Shown in pieces: positions 15,909 through 23,922 of a stretch of 29,627 bases of DNA. The stretch comes from a virus: positions 1-29,627 of IMG/VR virus record IMGVR_UViG_3300044858_001908. The stretch is one strand, 5' to 3'. Each line of letters starts with the position of its first letter. Within the stretch, counting starts at the first letter, position 1. The position numbers and the translations under genes were made by a program. A model generated the notes under the pieces. That model was not told the origin of the DNA, ran no database searches, and saw only the letters and a list, made by a program, of their open reading frames with translations.

Positions 15909-16697
15909 CTATTTAGGTTTAAACAGCTCCTGCAACAGCTTAGTAATATCATTACCTACACCAAGACTCCCTGCCAACGATTGCAGTCCGCTGGGCTCAT
16001 AGGACGAGTACGTCTGCGTCTCCAGCGGCAACCCCTTCAACAGCGACTGCATGAACATCAAATTCTGCTTAGGGTAATCGCGCTCCTGCTCAAACTGCGC
16101 TAAGTCGGCGCTTACGCCCTGTTGTTCAATCGCACGCTGCTCGGCACCACCGGTGCGCTGCGCGCTCAGTGCGTCAAGGCCGTACTGCTGTTCTTTGTTG
16201 AACTGGTTCTGCGCCTGTGTAAACGCGTTCTCGTAGCCCGTACCGTAGATGCCGGACACTCTATCCAACAGCCCGCGCTGCAGCTCGGCTTCGGCCACAC
16301 CTTGACGTGAACCGCCGTAGGCACCGGCTTTACCGTACTTCCCCTGCAAGTTCATCTGACTTATCTGGGCTTCACGTCTCGCTGCCGCTACTTGTGGGTC
16401 CAAAGCCCCTTGCAAGAACGGGCTCATGTAATTCGCCATTACGCCTTTATCGGTAAAAGACCCGGAGGTAGGCACCTTAAGCGCGCCCAGTCCTTGGAAC
16501 GCCTGCGTCTGAAGCGAGGAAGGCCCCGCAGTTAGGGGGCCACCATAGGCGGTGTACGGTTGGTTTGATAGCGCCGCGCCCCTGCCCAGCATCTGGGTTA
16601 CGTACGGACCGGCAAAGCTGGAAAGGGACGACTCTTCCACTGTGGTGTTTGCTCCGCCAAGGGTGTTTGCTGCGGTAGCTGCGGTCTGGGTTGTCAT
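15909..16697 (-). CDS. Probable internal core protein (T7 gp14-like position)
   Basis: The protein has 262 residues. The N-terminal third is Thr/Ala/Gly-rich, with GPYVTQMLGRGAAL and YTAYGGPLTAGPSSLQ, a pattern I recall from internal virion proteins of aquatic phages. The middle (about 90-185) is a long amphipathic helical region rich in Gln, Glu, Ala and Arg (GVAEAELQRGLLDRVSGIYG, FTQAQNQFNKEQQYG). The C-terminus ends in a short helix, LLQELFKPK. It lies upstream of the 620- and 2364-residue proteins in one run, as gp14-gp15-gp16 do in T7-like phages. The name is by position and style, not by a diagnostic motif. A GAGGTGA Shine-Dalgarno sits in the 9-bp gap after the previous stop. Confidence 0.75.
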   Translation of the reverse strand: MTTQTAATAANTLGGANTTVEESSLSSFAGPYVTQMLGRGAALSNQPYTAYGGPLTAGPSSLQTQAFQGLGALKVPTSGSFTDKGVMANYMSPFLQGALDPQVAAARREAQISQMNLQGKYGKAGAYGGSRQGVAEAELQRGLLDRVSGIYGTGYENAFTQAQNQFNKEQQYGLDALSAQRTGGAEQRAIEQQGVSADLAQFEQERDYPKQNLMFMQSLLKGLPLETQTYSSYEPSGLQSLAGSLGVGNDITKLLQELFKPK

Positions 16698-16706
16698 GTC
16701 ATCACC

Positions 16707-17771
16707 TCACGCGGGTGTAAATTTGTTGGGGGTTATCTTGCGCCCTTGCTCTTTTGTACCGGTGCGAGCTTGGCGAACCCTATCCATCATAGAATACAAC
16801 ACTTTAGCTCCCGCGTCCGAGTTGCCGTTACCAAGGTGACTAACTACATCGGCGGGCATTACAAACTCGCCGTCACTGAGCGCAGCGGGCTGGCTGCCGT
16901 TAATGTTCGCAGGGATTTGGTCCGCCATACCATCAGTCGCTCCGCCCAAGTAATACCCGCGAGACTGCGGCAGTGAAGCAAGACCACCTTGCGCAAACTT
17001 TATCTGCTTGTACGCGTCGATAATTTCTTGCGGAGTTAAACCTTTACTTAAATTTGTGCTATCAGGTCTATAAATCCTAGATATTTGTTGAGCCGCGTCT
17101 TCTATGTCGACTCCCGAGGCTTTAATTGACTGCGCTATCGCCCGGTACAGCTCCTCGTTGTTGCCTGTATGCCGAGCTATAAGCGTGTCTAGCGTGCCCT
17201 TAACCTCCGCGTCTGTAAACTTAGGCGCCTTGGGCGGAGGGGTGACCGGAGTAACAGGGGTGACCGTCGTAGGGGTGACCGGAGTAACAGGGGTAACAGG
17301 GGTAACAGGGGTAACAGGGGTAACAGGGGTAACAGGGGTAACCGGACTAGCACCCCCGGTGTTAGCAACCCCCTTGTTGTTAAACAGATTGGTAAGGAAG
17401 TACTGAGCCTCTTCACTTGTTAGTGAGTCGTACACGCCACCCGATGGCTTAGGGCCCATTGTTTTCCCTGTCGGGGTATACGTCATGTCAGTAAAGTACC
17501 GTCGACCGCCGCTGCCCGGTCTGCGAGGTTCCCCTGTCGGCGTTGTGGTTGCAAAGGCGTTTGGCGCAAGTTCTCGGGTAGCCGTGTACTCTGGAATACC
17601 CTCTGAGTACCCCACCGGGCGCTGGTTAGAGCCCATCCCTAGAAATTTACCCAGCCCGCTGTCTTTGTTAAGCGCACCGTACGCCAATGCAGCCATCCCC
17701 GCGCTGGTAGCGGCTTTTGCAGGGTCAAACTTCCCCCCCGTGCGGTACAAATCAGAAAGTTTAAACGTCAT
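16707..17771 (-). CDS. Virion protein with VTP repeats and conserved C-terminal domain
   Basis: The protein has 354 residues. It opens with a short Ala/Gly-rich helical part, then a basic Gly/Pro linker. Residues 144-178 hold eleven VTP tripeptides, eight in one block and three more after TT, forming a stiff polyproline-like spacer. The C-terminal part (about 255-350) has [16 protein letters not shown], then [19 protein letters not shown], then a basic helix with [11 protein letters not shown]. This C-terminal pattern is common and unnamed in aquatic phage genomes, where it occurs near tail and internal protein genes. The [10 protein letters not shown] piece resembles the glycine motifs of the 620-residue neighbour. 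Probably a minor structural protein. GAGAGG precedes the ATG and the upstream stop is 4 bp away. Confidence 0.8.
   Translation of the reverse strand: MTFKLSDLYRTGGKFDPAKAATSAGMAALAYGALNKDSGLGKFLGMGSNQRPVGYSEGIPEYTATRELAPNAFATTTPTGEPRRPGSGGRRYFTDMTYTPTGKTMGPKPSGGVYDSLTSEEAQYFLTNLFNNKGVANTGGASPVTPVTPVTPVTPVTPVTPVTPVTPTTVTPVTPVTPPPKAPKFTDAEVKGTLDTLIARHTGNNEELYRAIAQSIKASGVDIEDAAQQISRIYRPDSTNLSKGLTPQEIIDAYKQIKFAQGGLASLPQSRGYYLGGATDGMADQIPANINGSQPAALSDGEFVMPADVVSHLGNGNSDAGAKVLYSMMDRVRQARTGTKEQGRKITPNKFTPA
17238..17342. repeat. 9-bp minisatellite encoding VTP
   Basis: On the plus strand the unit is GGGGTAACA, repeated perfectly at the core (about 17288-17338) and with variants (GGGGTGACC, GGAGTAACA) towards 17238. 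Each unit encodes one VTP tripeptide on the minus strand. Because the unit is a multiple of three, copy-number change alters spacer length without a frameshift. Confidence 0.95.
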
Positions 17772-17775
17772 GGGG

Positions 17776-19410
17776 TCAACCTCTCAACAAACGTATAATT
17801 TCGTCTACGCCAGCATAAGGCGCCACTTTACCACCACTATAATAAGAAGCCTCGCTCTCGGTGTCATCTTTTCCTGACAAAACCCGCATGAGGTTCTCCG
17901 CAAACGTCAAACTTGGGTCAAAGGTATTATCTATTTCAGCCAGCCCTGCCTTCTCGGTGGACTCCATTCGCATACCCTGACTGGGTGCTGGGGTTGCTGG
18001 GGTTTTCAACACGCCTGCCACGCCTGCCTTTGGTACCTTTTCGGTCGGGCTTGGTGTTTTCAGCTCACCCTCACCCAAGTCTTCTGGTGTAAGGTCACCG
18101 CCGTCGAACACACCGCCTGCCTTTGGTACCTTTTCGGTCGAACCGTCACCAAGAACAATATCAACGCTGTCTGAAGTTACTTTGGGCGGGGTGTCGCTGT
18201 CGCCGCCAGTGAACAGGTCACCTTTAGTTTTAACCTTTCCGTCAGTTCTCACACGAAAGTCGTCTCCAACCGGGGTATCCGTGTTTTTGACTACATTGGT
18301 GCCCGTGTCGTTAGTTACTTCTTTCTTCCCGGTAAGGTCCACGCCTAAACGGGACGCCGTATCTGCCACTTCTGCATTGGCGGTGGCAAGGATCGTATCC
18401 AAGTCTTCCCCGAGAATGCCAGCGGTGGAAGCAGGATCAAGCCCTGCCTGCTCAGAGATCACTTTTATGACCTCGTCCCGTATGCTGCCAGAGCTTAATC
18501 CACCCTCTTTGCCAAGCACCGAGTTGATGGCCTGATCCAAGATCGGGATACCTGTGGTTACACCCACGTTGGTGTTTGATTTTGGCAGGTTACCCGCTTG
18601 TATAACAGGAGACCCGGATGGAGGGGTGCCAAACACTATCGTCGCCTGCCCGGTGGTGGGGTTTAAGACCACCTGCGATTGATCGTAGAACGGCAAGAAT
18701 TCCTGAATCTGCTTGAGTAGTGTGTCTGCGGCGGACTTGGCTGTGTCCACTGCGGCGCCGGGTAAACCTTTTAGTACGTCAAGAATGTCTTCTCCGCCGG
18801 TGGCAGGGGGAGGCGCTGGCGCGGTTGCCGGGTTCAAGAACGTGTTGTACGTCGCCATGGCACTTTCTGGGTCAAAGCCCATAGCGTTGATAACGGTTTC
18901 AGGCGACACGCCACTAGACTGCATAATATTAAACACATCTTGCGCCGTAGCATTAGGGTTGGCCTCAAACCAAGCTCTAATTTGCGCGTCAGTGTCGTCA
19001 ACAGGCGCGGGTGTGGGCGCAACGGCGGTGCCTTGATCGCCCGGAAGTATGTTGCCACCGATAGTGGGATACTCGCCAATCAGGTCAGTCAAGAACACTG
19101 GAAGCTCGCCGTATGGCTTGTTCAAATCCTCCAAATACCCTTGTTCCGCCAATAGCGCGTTGAGTTCTGCTTCACGGTCTACTACAGACTGCCCACCGTA
19201 AGGGTCCCAACCTTCGTAAAACTTCCGAGCGAACGCGTCCGCTTCCTCTTCGGTCATAGGGCTCCCGGCCCCCGCAGTAGGCACGCTCCACCCGCTCTGA
19301 GAGCCCGAGTACCCCCCAAAGATGTTACCACCAAAATTCCCGGCGCCGGGGCGTTGACCAACTACATCTATGGTCCCGTAAATCTCTCCGCCACGATCAA
19401 ACTTTTTCAC
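17776..19410 (-). CDS. Low-complexity virion-associated protein
   Basis: The protein has 544 residues and starts at a GTG (19408-19410) behind GAGGTGA; the nearby ATG is out of frame and followed at once by a stop. The N-terminus, KKFDRGGEIYGTIDVVGQRPG, and the C-terminus, YYSGGKVAPYAGVDEIIRLLRG, are short glycine-hairpin pieces similar to those in the two downstream genes. Residues about 165-215 (FNIMQSSGVSPETVINAMGF) look like a small helical domain. The remainder is acidic, Thr/Gly/Pro-rich and probably disordered, with TEKVPKAG repeated. Related proteins with GG[KE]...YAGVDEI ends occur in other aquatic phages with no known function. Its place between the jelly-roll protein and the VTP protein suggests a virion component. 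Confidence 0.75.
   Translation of the reverse strand: MKKFDRGGEIYGTIDVVGQRPGAGNFGGNIFGGYSGSQSGWSVPTAGAGSPMTEEEADAFARKFYEGWDPYGGQSVVDREAELNALLAEQGYLEDLNKPYGELPVFLTDLIGEYPTIGGNILPGDQGTAVAPTPAPVDDTDAQIRAWFEANPNATAQDVFNIMQSSGVSPETVINAMGFDPESAMATYNTFLNPATAPAPPPATGGEDILDVLKGLPGAAVDTAKSAADTLLKQIQEFLPFYDQSQVVLNPTTGQATIVFGTPPSGSPVIQAGNLPKSNTNVGVTTGIPILDQAINSVLGKEGGLSSGSIRDEVIKVISEQAGLDPASTAGILGEDLDTILATANAEVADTASRLGVDLTGKKEVTNDTGTNVVKNTDTPVGDDFRVRTDGKVKTKGDLFTGGDSDTPPKVTSDSVDIVLGDGSTEKVPKAGGVFDGGDLTPEDLGEGELKTPSPTEKVPKAGVAGVLKTPATPAPSQGMRMESTEKAGLAEIDNTFDPSLTFAENLMRVLSGKDDTESEASYYSGGKVAPYAGVDEIIRLLRG
18021..18140. repeat. 27-bp direct repeat in the low-complexity virion gene
   Basis: An identical 27-bp sequence occurs at 18021-18047 and 18114-18140, 93 bp apart, in frame. 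Each copy encodes the TEKVPKAG segment. It is an in-frame duplication within a disordered region. Confidence 0.85.
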
Positions 19411-19418
19411 ATTTCACC

Positions 19419-20072
19419 TCACGGGAGTATCGGTAAAGGATCGGGCAGGATGGATACAAAGCTTACCGCTACGACAGCTGAAGATATTCCCGGGTGCGGA
19501 GACGTTGCGGCAACAAAATCAAGCCGCAAGTCGGTGCTGTCCGCGGCTATCATTATCTGGATATACTGCTCTGCCTGCAAATCAATGTTAAAGCTCCAGT
19601 TAATCTCCAGCTCCTTACCAGAACCCGATACGCTGTACTCACGTGCAGAATACCCAACGTCGGTACCGTTTCGCCTGAGCCACACAAAAACCAACTTGCT
19701 GGAGCCCGACGTGCTGCGTAGCTGCCCGGTGAACTGAAAATTGTAGACACCTGAGTGGGTGACCGTTATCTCAGAAGTGGTGGCGCCGTTGATAATCACG
19801 CCGTTATTCAAGTAAGTCTGGTTGAACCGCACCGGCTGGGCGATGTTGATCGCCGCAATGGCTTGGTCCGCGGTATCAAAGAACAACCCGTTGGGGCTCT
19901 CAATAAACCGACCGCCGTTGCGCCCGGTCAACAAGTTGACGCTATTAGCAAGCTGCCTAAAAAACAAACGCAGGATGTTGTTTAGACTGTCCGCGTACTT
20001 TGCGTCGTACACCCGGGAAGGGCTCGGCAACGCAGGGAGCGCTACGCCGTTTATAATTTCACGGTTACTCAC
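19419..20072 (-). CDS. C1q/TNF-like jelly-roll virion protein
   Basis: The protein has 217 residues and starts at GTG (20070-20072), overlapping the stop of the upstream gene as GTGA, with GGGAGG about 5 nt upstream. The N-terminal 70 residues are helical (YADSLNNILRLFFRQLANSVN) and may trimerise or attach the protein. Residues about 80-210 are a beta-rich domain with alternating strands (ITVTHSGVYNFQFTGQLR, KLVFVWLRRNG, YIQIMIAADS), typical of C1q/TNF-like jelly rolls found in phage receptor-binding and decorating proteins. It follows the stabilisation/tail-tube gene directly. A role in the tail or in surface binding is inferred. Confidence 0.75.
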   Translation of the reverse strand: MSNREIINGVALPALPSPSRVYDAKYADSLNNILRLFFRQLANSVNLLTGRNGGRFIESPNGLFFDTADQAIAAINIAQPVRFNQTYLNNGVIINGATTSEITVTHSGVYNFQFTGQLRSTSGSSKLVFVWLRRNGTDVGYSAREYSVSGSGKELEINWSFNIDLQAEQYIQIMIAADSTDLRLDFVAATSPHPGISSAVVAVSFVSILPDPLPILP

Positions 20073-21937
20073 CCGCGCCTCCCATCAGGGCGCATGTCGA
20101 GTCTTGTAACCCCCAGCTTCCACGCAACGCCCAGCCCGGTCGACTCAATTTTTACGGCCATCTGCCGCCCGCGTATTCTAACAAATACCTGCCCAGTAAA
20201 CGCTTCAATCGGCACCGTTGCAGAGCGCGTCACGGTATTGGCGCTATTGCCTCCGGTGGAAAGGGGATCGTTGTACCCAGAACCTGCGTTTTCCAGCGGC
20301 AACAGCGTCATTACCACCGAGGGGGAGTTGGCAGTTGAGTTTTGGAACGTAATATCCGGTAGCACGCGGTTTACCATCACAAACCTGTCGCCGTCATCCA
20401 GAGCAAACTCTCCGGAAGTGACGCTTGCCGTAATTGCAACCGCAGTGCCCGTCTCGTTAGAGTCAACGCCGTACTCATGGTAAACCAAGTTGTTGCTGTA
20501 AGTAGCGGCTATCGGGTAGTTGCGAAGGTCTGAGTCCATCCACGCTGATCGGCTCAGTGTGCCGTACGCCCATGCCCCCTCTACGTAGTTATACAGAACG
20601 TACCTGTCGTTTTGAGTTGACCCCGCTGATGGGTAGAACCACCAAATCTCCTCAAACTGCTCAACAGTCCCGCACACGACCTGCTTAGCCTGAGACTGGT
20701 TCAGGTCGTCAAACACGTAGTCGCTGACTGAACATGGCAGCGTCTTCACTGCACCGTCGTATAAATAAAACTTGTCTTTACCCATCCAGTAGGCGGCGCT
20801 GTTTGCGCAGATAGTTGCGTTAGGGCCGATGACGCTAATGTTGTCACCCAGCAGCTGCGCGCCCCACACTTCTGGCGCCCCCAAGTACTGCAGACTGTAA
20901 AGCGTAGAGTCTGTCCACACGAGAATTTCCTGTCTGGATTGTCTAACGGCAATGATTTCGGAGCCGCGTGACAGGCGAATGCTGCCCGCTTGATTGGTTG
21001 CTGCTGGCGACCAGTTTGCTATGTCTTCTTGGTCTGACCAGCGGATCAGCATGGGATCAAGATCGACCGAACCAATGTCGTTAGCGCCAAAACAAAACGC
21101 AAATCTAAAAATATCAGACACAAACGCGATGTTGACAATAGTGGGGACATCGGACGCACCACTCAAAGTGGACACAAGAACCGCCCGCACTCCAACTCCA
21201 GTGTCCGCGTCCCAATAGTACGGCTTGCCTCCGCGATAGGCGAAAAACAAGTCCTGCCCGAAGTTGTTTTGACTCCACAGGCGCATTGGAGCAAAAGTTG
21301 TTTCGCCATCCCCCCACTTACCAACACCCCAGTGCCCAGTGCCCCACCCGGGAAACGGCACTTCAATTTCGTAGCCTACTGGTATCTGGTAAGCCGCAAC
21401 GGTTGCGCCGCCGCCGTTTCCTACGTCTGATGCATTGGCGGTTGCGGTTGCCGTAATGGTAAAGGTATTGCCAGTTAGCACCGACAAGACTACGTACTCT
21501 TTGTTAAGCACAGTGGCAGTGATGTTACCGCCCAGACTTACAGCTGCGGAAAACGTAACGTAATCGCCCTGTTGCGCACCGTGAGACGCGCTGGTTACGG
21601 TCAGTACAGCTGAGCCGTCTACTGCAGCAAAAGTAGCGCCTCCGGCGGCGGTGGTCAGCCTAATCGGCGTCACGTCATAGTAGGCGCCGCCACGCTCGAT
21701 GTAGTACTTGAGGTTGGTGCCAACAGAAATAAGGTTTTGCCTGCCCAGCGTAATCCAGTTTATCGTGGACCGACATACGCCCAGAAAAGTAGCCGCCGAC
21801 AGTCGCTCCCAACCGCCTATTTTTTGAGGTGCGCCGGAGAAAAAACGGACCTTTTCAGTCTCATACCACGTGCCTTCGGCAGAGTACCTTGTGTTGTCTC
21901 GGTTTACCCCAGCTTTAAATTGTATTTTTTTCAACAT
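20069..21937 (-). CDS. P22 gp10-like DNA-stabilisation / tail-tube protein
   Basis: This 622-residue, beta-rich protein is of the size and style of the packaged-DNA stabilisation protein of P22 (gp10) and its T7 counterpart, tail tubular protein B (gp12). These form the tail nozzle below the adaptor ring. The N-terminus has the recognisable VNRDNTRYSAEGTWYETEKV and then FFSGAPQKIGGWERL, followed by repeated beta strands with aromatic residues (YYWDADTG, WSPAATNQAGSIRLSRGS, EEIWWFYPSAGS) that suggest a propeller-like fold. Residues about 100-180 carry a Thr/Val/Ala-rich insert that may be an Ig-like domain. It is separated from its probable partner, the adaptor at 28639-29274, by fibre and lysis genes, which is unusual compared with T7. 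GAGG lies 10 nt before the ATG. Confidence 0.85.
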   Translation of the reverse strand: MLKKIQFKAGVNRDNTRYSAEGTWYETEKVRFFSGAPQKIGGWERLSAATFLGVCRSTINWITLGRQNLISVGTNLKYYIERGGAYYDVTPIRLTTAAGGATFAAVDGSAVLTVTSASHGAQQGDYVTFSAAVSLGGNITATVLNKEYVVLSVLTGNTFTITATATANASDVGNGGGATVAAYQIPVGYEIEVPFPGWGTGHWGVGKWGDGETTFAPMRLWSQNNFGQDLFFAYRGGKPYYWDADTGVGVRAVLVSTLSGASDVPTIVNIAFVSDIFRFAFCFGANDIGSVDLDPMLIRWSDQEDIANWSPAATNQAGSIRLSRGSEIIAVRQSRQEILVWTDSTLYSLQYLGAPEVWGAQLLGDNISVIGPNATICANSAAYWMGKDKFYLYDGAVKTLPCSVSDYVFDDLNQSQAKQVVCGTVEQFEEIWWFYPSAGSTQNDRYVLYNYVEGAWAYGTLSRSAWMDSDLRNYPIAATYSNNLVYHEYGVDSNETGTAVAITASVTSGEFALDDGDRFVMVNRVLPDITFQNSTANSPSVVMTLLPLENAGSGYNDPLSTGGNSANTVTRSATVPIEAFTGQVFVRIRGRQMAVKIESTGLGVAWKLGVTRLDMRPDGRRG

Positions 21938-21964
21938 GGTGTGGCGACCTCAACAAGTGGGCGG

Positions 21965-22450
21965 TTAAGCGCCAGACAAGAATAACATCCTTTCAGCTTC
22001 TCTGCGACGCACAAGCCCTTGTAGGACTTTGCCCCCCGACTTATTCCACTTCAGGAACTCGTTTGCTGCGCCGTCGTAGTCACCGCGGTTGTACTTCATC
22101 CGAAGAGTGGACGCCTGCAGATTGCCTAGTCCGATGTTGAAAGCAAGACTGACAATTGCGTCAAACTGAGGCTGACTATCAACGCAAGGAGGGCATAGTC
22201 GTAAAACCCCATCCGAAAATCGCACCAAATCTTTCTCAAGCAGTTCATCAATTTCGTCATAATCAAAAGTCCTGTTGTGTTCAGCGTTAAGCGGGTAGGC
22301 CGTTCTTTCTGGCGTTTTCAGCCGTGCTTGGTCTGGGTAGAGCACCCTTCCATATCCGACAGTCCAAAGCAACGCGGGGCACCTGTAGGGCTGGTTGTGG
22401 CACCCTTCAAAAGACTTGATAAGCTGGATGCCCGCTTCGGAGATTTTCAT
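21965..22450 (-). CDS. Endolysin, GH24 T4-type lysozyme
   Basis: This 161-residue muramidase cleaves the glycan strands of peptidoglycan at lysis. The catalytic glutamate is E15 in KSFEG; the aligned T4 residues D20 and T26 fall on C24 and T30 (T30 in LLWTVGYGR). An aspartate-to-cysteine change at this place is also seen in other GH24 enzymes, and T4 D20C is known to be active. The C-terminal lobe has FNIGLGNLQASTLR and ends with GLVRRREAERMLFLSG, as expected. A short insertion with RLKTPERTAYPLNAEHNRT (about 43-61) is longer than in T4. No signal peptide or SAR segment is visible, so release depends on the holin. Its start overlaps the holin stop (ATGA). Confidence 0.93.
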   Translation of the reverse strand: MKISEAGIQLIKSFEGCHNQPYRCPALLWTVGYGRVLYPDQARLKTPERTAYPLNAEHNRTFDYDEIDELLEKDLVRFSDGVLRLCPPCVDSQPQFDAIVSLAFNIGLGNLQASTLRMKYNRGDYDGAANEFLKWNKSGGKVLQGLVRRREAERMLFLSGA

Positions 22451-22932
22451 TTCTTGCTGAACGCCTGACTGCCGAACCAGAAGGCGATTATTGCGGCCAG
22501 TATCGACATCTCATCGTCTGAGAACACCATATCCATCGCAGTAGCAAATGGAACGCCAGTTGAGTAGGCGTACCAAATTCCAGCCACATCCACGACCACC
22601 AGCAGCAGCACAAAGATGTACGTCACGATGGGGCGGACGCTGGCTCGCAGGTTAATCACCCATGTACTGGCACCTTCACCGATCTTCATGTCGTGTTTCC
22701 ACATAGCCAGCTTTTCCTGAGCCTGTGTTTGCATTGCAATCTGCTCGGTCTTGATCTCCTCTACCGCTGCTTGGGCGACAAAGCCCTCACGAGCTAGTGC
22801 GATCTCGCGCTCACGATTAGCAGCCATCAGCGCCAGTTCGTGCTTCTTGTCGCCACGGTCTTGAACGAAGTCTAGAACTTTAGGCAGACCACCCGAGGCA
22901 AAGCCCAGCAGGGTAGAGATCAAAGTCATCAT
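22447..22932 (-). CDS. Holin of the 3TM (gene transfer agent release) type
   Basis: This 161-residue protein matches the pattern of the 3TM holin family first named for gene-transfer-agent release. The N-terminal hydrophobic segment is at about 3-20, a long charged helix spans about 25-85, then the RASVRPIVTYIF segment starts the second membrane helix (about 101-124), and the third lies at about 142-158 (SILAAIIAFWFGSQAF). It would open the inner membrane so that the cytoplasmic lysozyme can reach the wall. It starts at one of two adjacent ATGs, overlapping the preceding stop, and its own stop overlaps the lysozyme start. The three genes 85-residue protein, holin and lysozyme form a coupled lysis cassette. 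Confidence 0.88.
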   Translation of the reverse strand: MMTLISTLLGFASGGLPKVLDFVQDRGDKKHELALMAANREREIALAREGFVAQAAVEEIKTEQIAMQTQAQEKLAMWKHDMKIGEGASTWVINLRASVRPIVTYIFVLLLVVVDVAGIWYAYSTGVPFATAMDMVFSDDEMSILAAIIAFWFGSQAFSKK

Positions 22933-23186
22933 TGTTTGTTACCTCGGCAGGGGGGTTCTTCATCAGCATTACCGAGTTTTATTCCGGCAAGCAGGCCAAT
23001 AAAGCCCCCGATAATTGTCTGAAAAGCAGGACTGATTAATTTGAATATTTCGGCATTGTCGATGTTGTCAAACCAGAGACCGGCCACTAGCGCAATGACC
23101 ATGACTATGACAGAGACGCACAACGTGGCGGAAACCATGAGGGTGACCGCGAACGTCAACTTGCCTTTGATGTCACCTTCGTTCAT
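22929..23186 (-). CDS. Small two-helix membrane protein of the lysis cassette
   Basis: This 85-residue protein has two strong membrane segments, about residues 10-38 and 51-70, joined by a short acidic loop (FDNIDNAEIF). Both termini are charged. The layout would fit a second holin or an antiholin, and its stop overlaps the holin start, so the two are probably made in a fixed ratio. I do not recognise a named family. GGGAG lies about 7 nt before the ATG. Confidence 0.75.
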   Translation of the reverse strand: MNEGDIKGKLTFAVTLMVSATLCVSVIVMVIALVAGLWFDNIDNAEIFKLISPAFQTIIGGFIGLLAGIKLGNADEEPPCRGNKQ

Positions 23187-23189
23187 TTG

Positions 23190-23669
23190 CTACTCCCTGA
23201 GTTTTTCAACGATACCGACAATAAACGCAACGAGCGTTCCGATCAGACCCACGATAGCCGCAACCGTTGCGCTGTTCATAATGAAGTTTCGCATCTTGCG
23301 CCGCTGTGCCGCTTCAGTCGCAGTACGAGTTTCCTTGATCTTCATTCGATCTCGGATCATGTCTTTGTACGCATCAACGCCGTAGCGGTATACAATCAGC
23401 TCGCGCAGCTCCTTCTCTTGCTGTTCGATCTTCTTCCGGCGCATGAGGTTCTGCATGGCTTCCTGTTCGACAGAGCCTTTGTACAGAAGCTTTTTGAAAA
23501 GAGGCGGGTTCTTCGCTTCTTCTTCCGCTGCCTTTACGTCTGCTACAGCACCAAACCAAGTGCCCAACTGGCCCCCCATGTCCTCGATCTCGCGCCCCAT
23601 CTCAATGCCACGTCGAATGGCGTTGTACGCACCAGTGGCTATGGCAAAGGCTGAGACCGGATCAATCAT
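23190..23669 (-). CDS. Conserved aquatic-phage protein with C-terminal membrane anchor
   Basis: The protein has 159 residues. It has an amphipathic, Gly/Ala-rich N-terminus (AFAIATGAYNAIRRGIEMG), a long charged helical middle (about 45-125, with coiled-coil character) and one membrane helix at about 131-153. I recall the same layout, with a start near AFAxATxAYNxIK, next to lysis genes of marine phages, without a known function. A helical rod with a C-terminal anchor could be spanin-like, but the topology (anchor at the end, no lipobox) does not match classical spanins. It starts by ATGA overlap with the 82-residue gene and ends 3 bp before the 85-residue gene. Confidence 0.75.
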   Translation of the reverse strand: MIDPVSAFAIATGAYNAIRRGIEMGREIEDMGGQLGTWFGAVADVKAAEEEAKNPPLFKKLLYKGSVEQEAMQNLMRRKKIEQQEKELRELIVYRYGVDAYKDMIRDRMKIKETRTATEAAQRRKMRNFIMNSATVAAIVGLIGTLVAFIVGIVEKLRE

Positions 23670-23914
23670 TCAGGGCTATCCCCGCCATTGAGTTTTGACC
23701 ACGCCCCCAGCATCAGTATGCCAAGAACAAACAGGGTGCCCGCACGCGCAATGGTCTGCCAGACGGTCTTTTTGATCCCACGCCAATCGGTAATAAGACT
23801 ACGCAGGTCGCGTACATCGTTGCCAGCGTCATCGTCGTGCAGACCAACTTCTTTGAGGACAGACTTCATCTCTTCGCGGACTATTTGGCGCAGTGCTACT
23901 TCGTCGATGTTCAT
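23666..23914 (-). CDS. Small membrane-anchored protein, DUF6127-like
   Basis: The protein has 82 residues. The N-terminal half is a charged helix (VALRQIVREEMKSVLKEVGL) followed by RDLRSLITDWRGIKKTVWQT and one membrane helix at about 57-73. The pattern of an acidic stretch, then RDLRSLxxxWRxxKxTxWQT, then a membrane segment is one I associate with the DUF6127 family of prophage and phage proteins, often found beside holins; this assignment is from memory. GAGGTGA precedes the ATG. It opens the run of four consecutive membrane-protein genes that ends in the holin. Confidence 0.7.
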   Translation of the reverse strand: MNIDEVALRQIVREEMKSVLKEVGLHDDDAGNDVRDLRSLITDWRGIKKTVWQTIARAGTLFVLGILMLGAWSKLNGGDSPE

Positions 23915-23922
23915 GGGTCACC

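Noticed and set aside
17238-17342. 9-bp repeats as replication iterons
   Set aside because: They are inside a coding frame, keep the VTP reading in every unit, and lie in the late module far from the replication genes.
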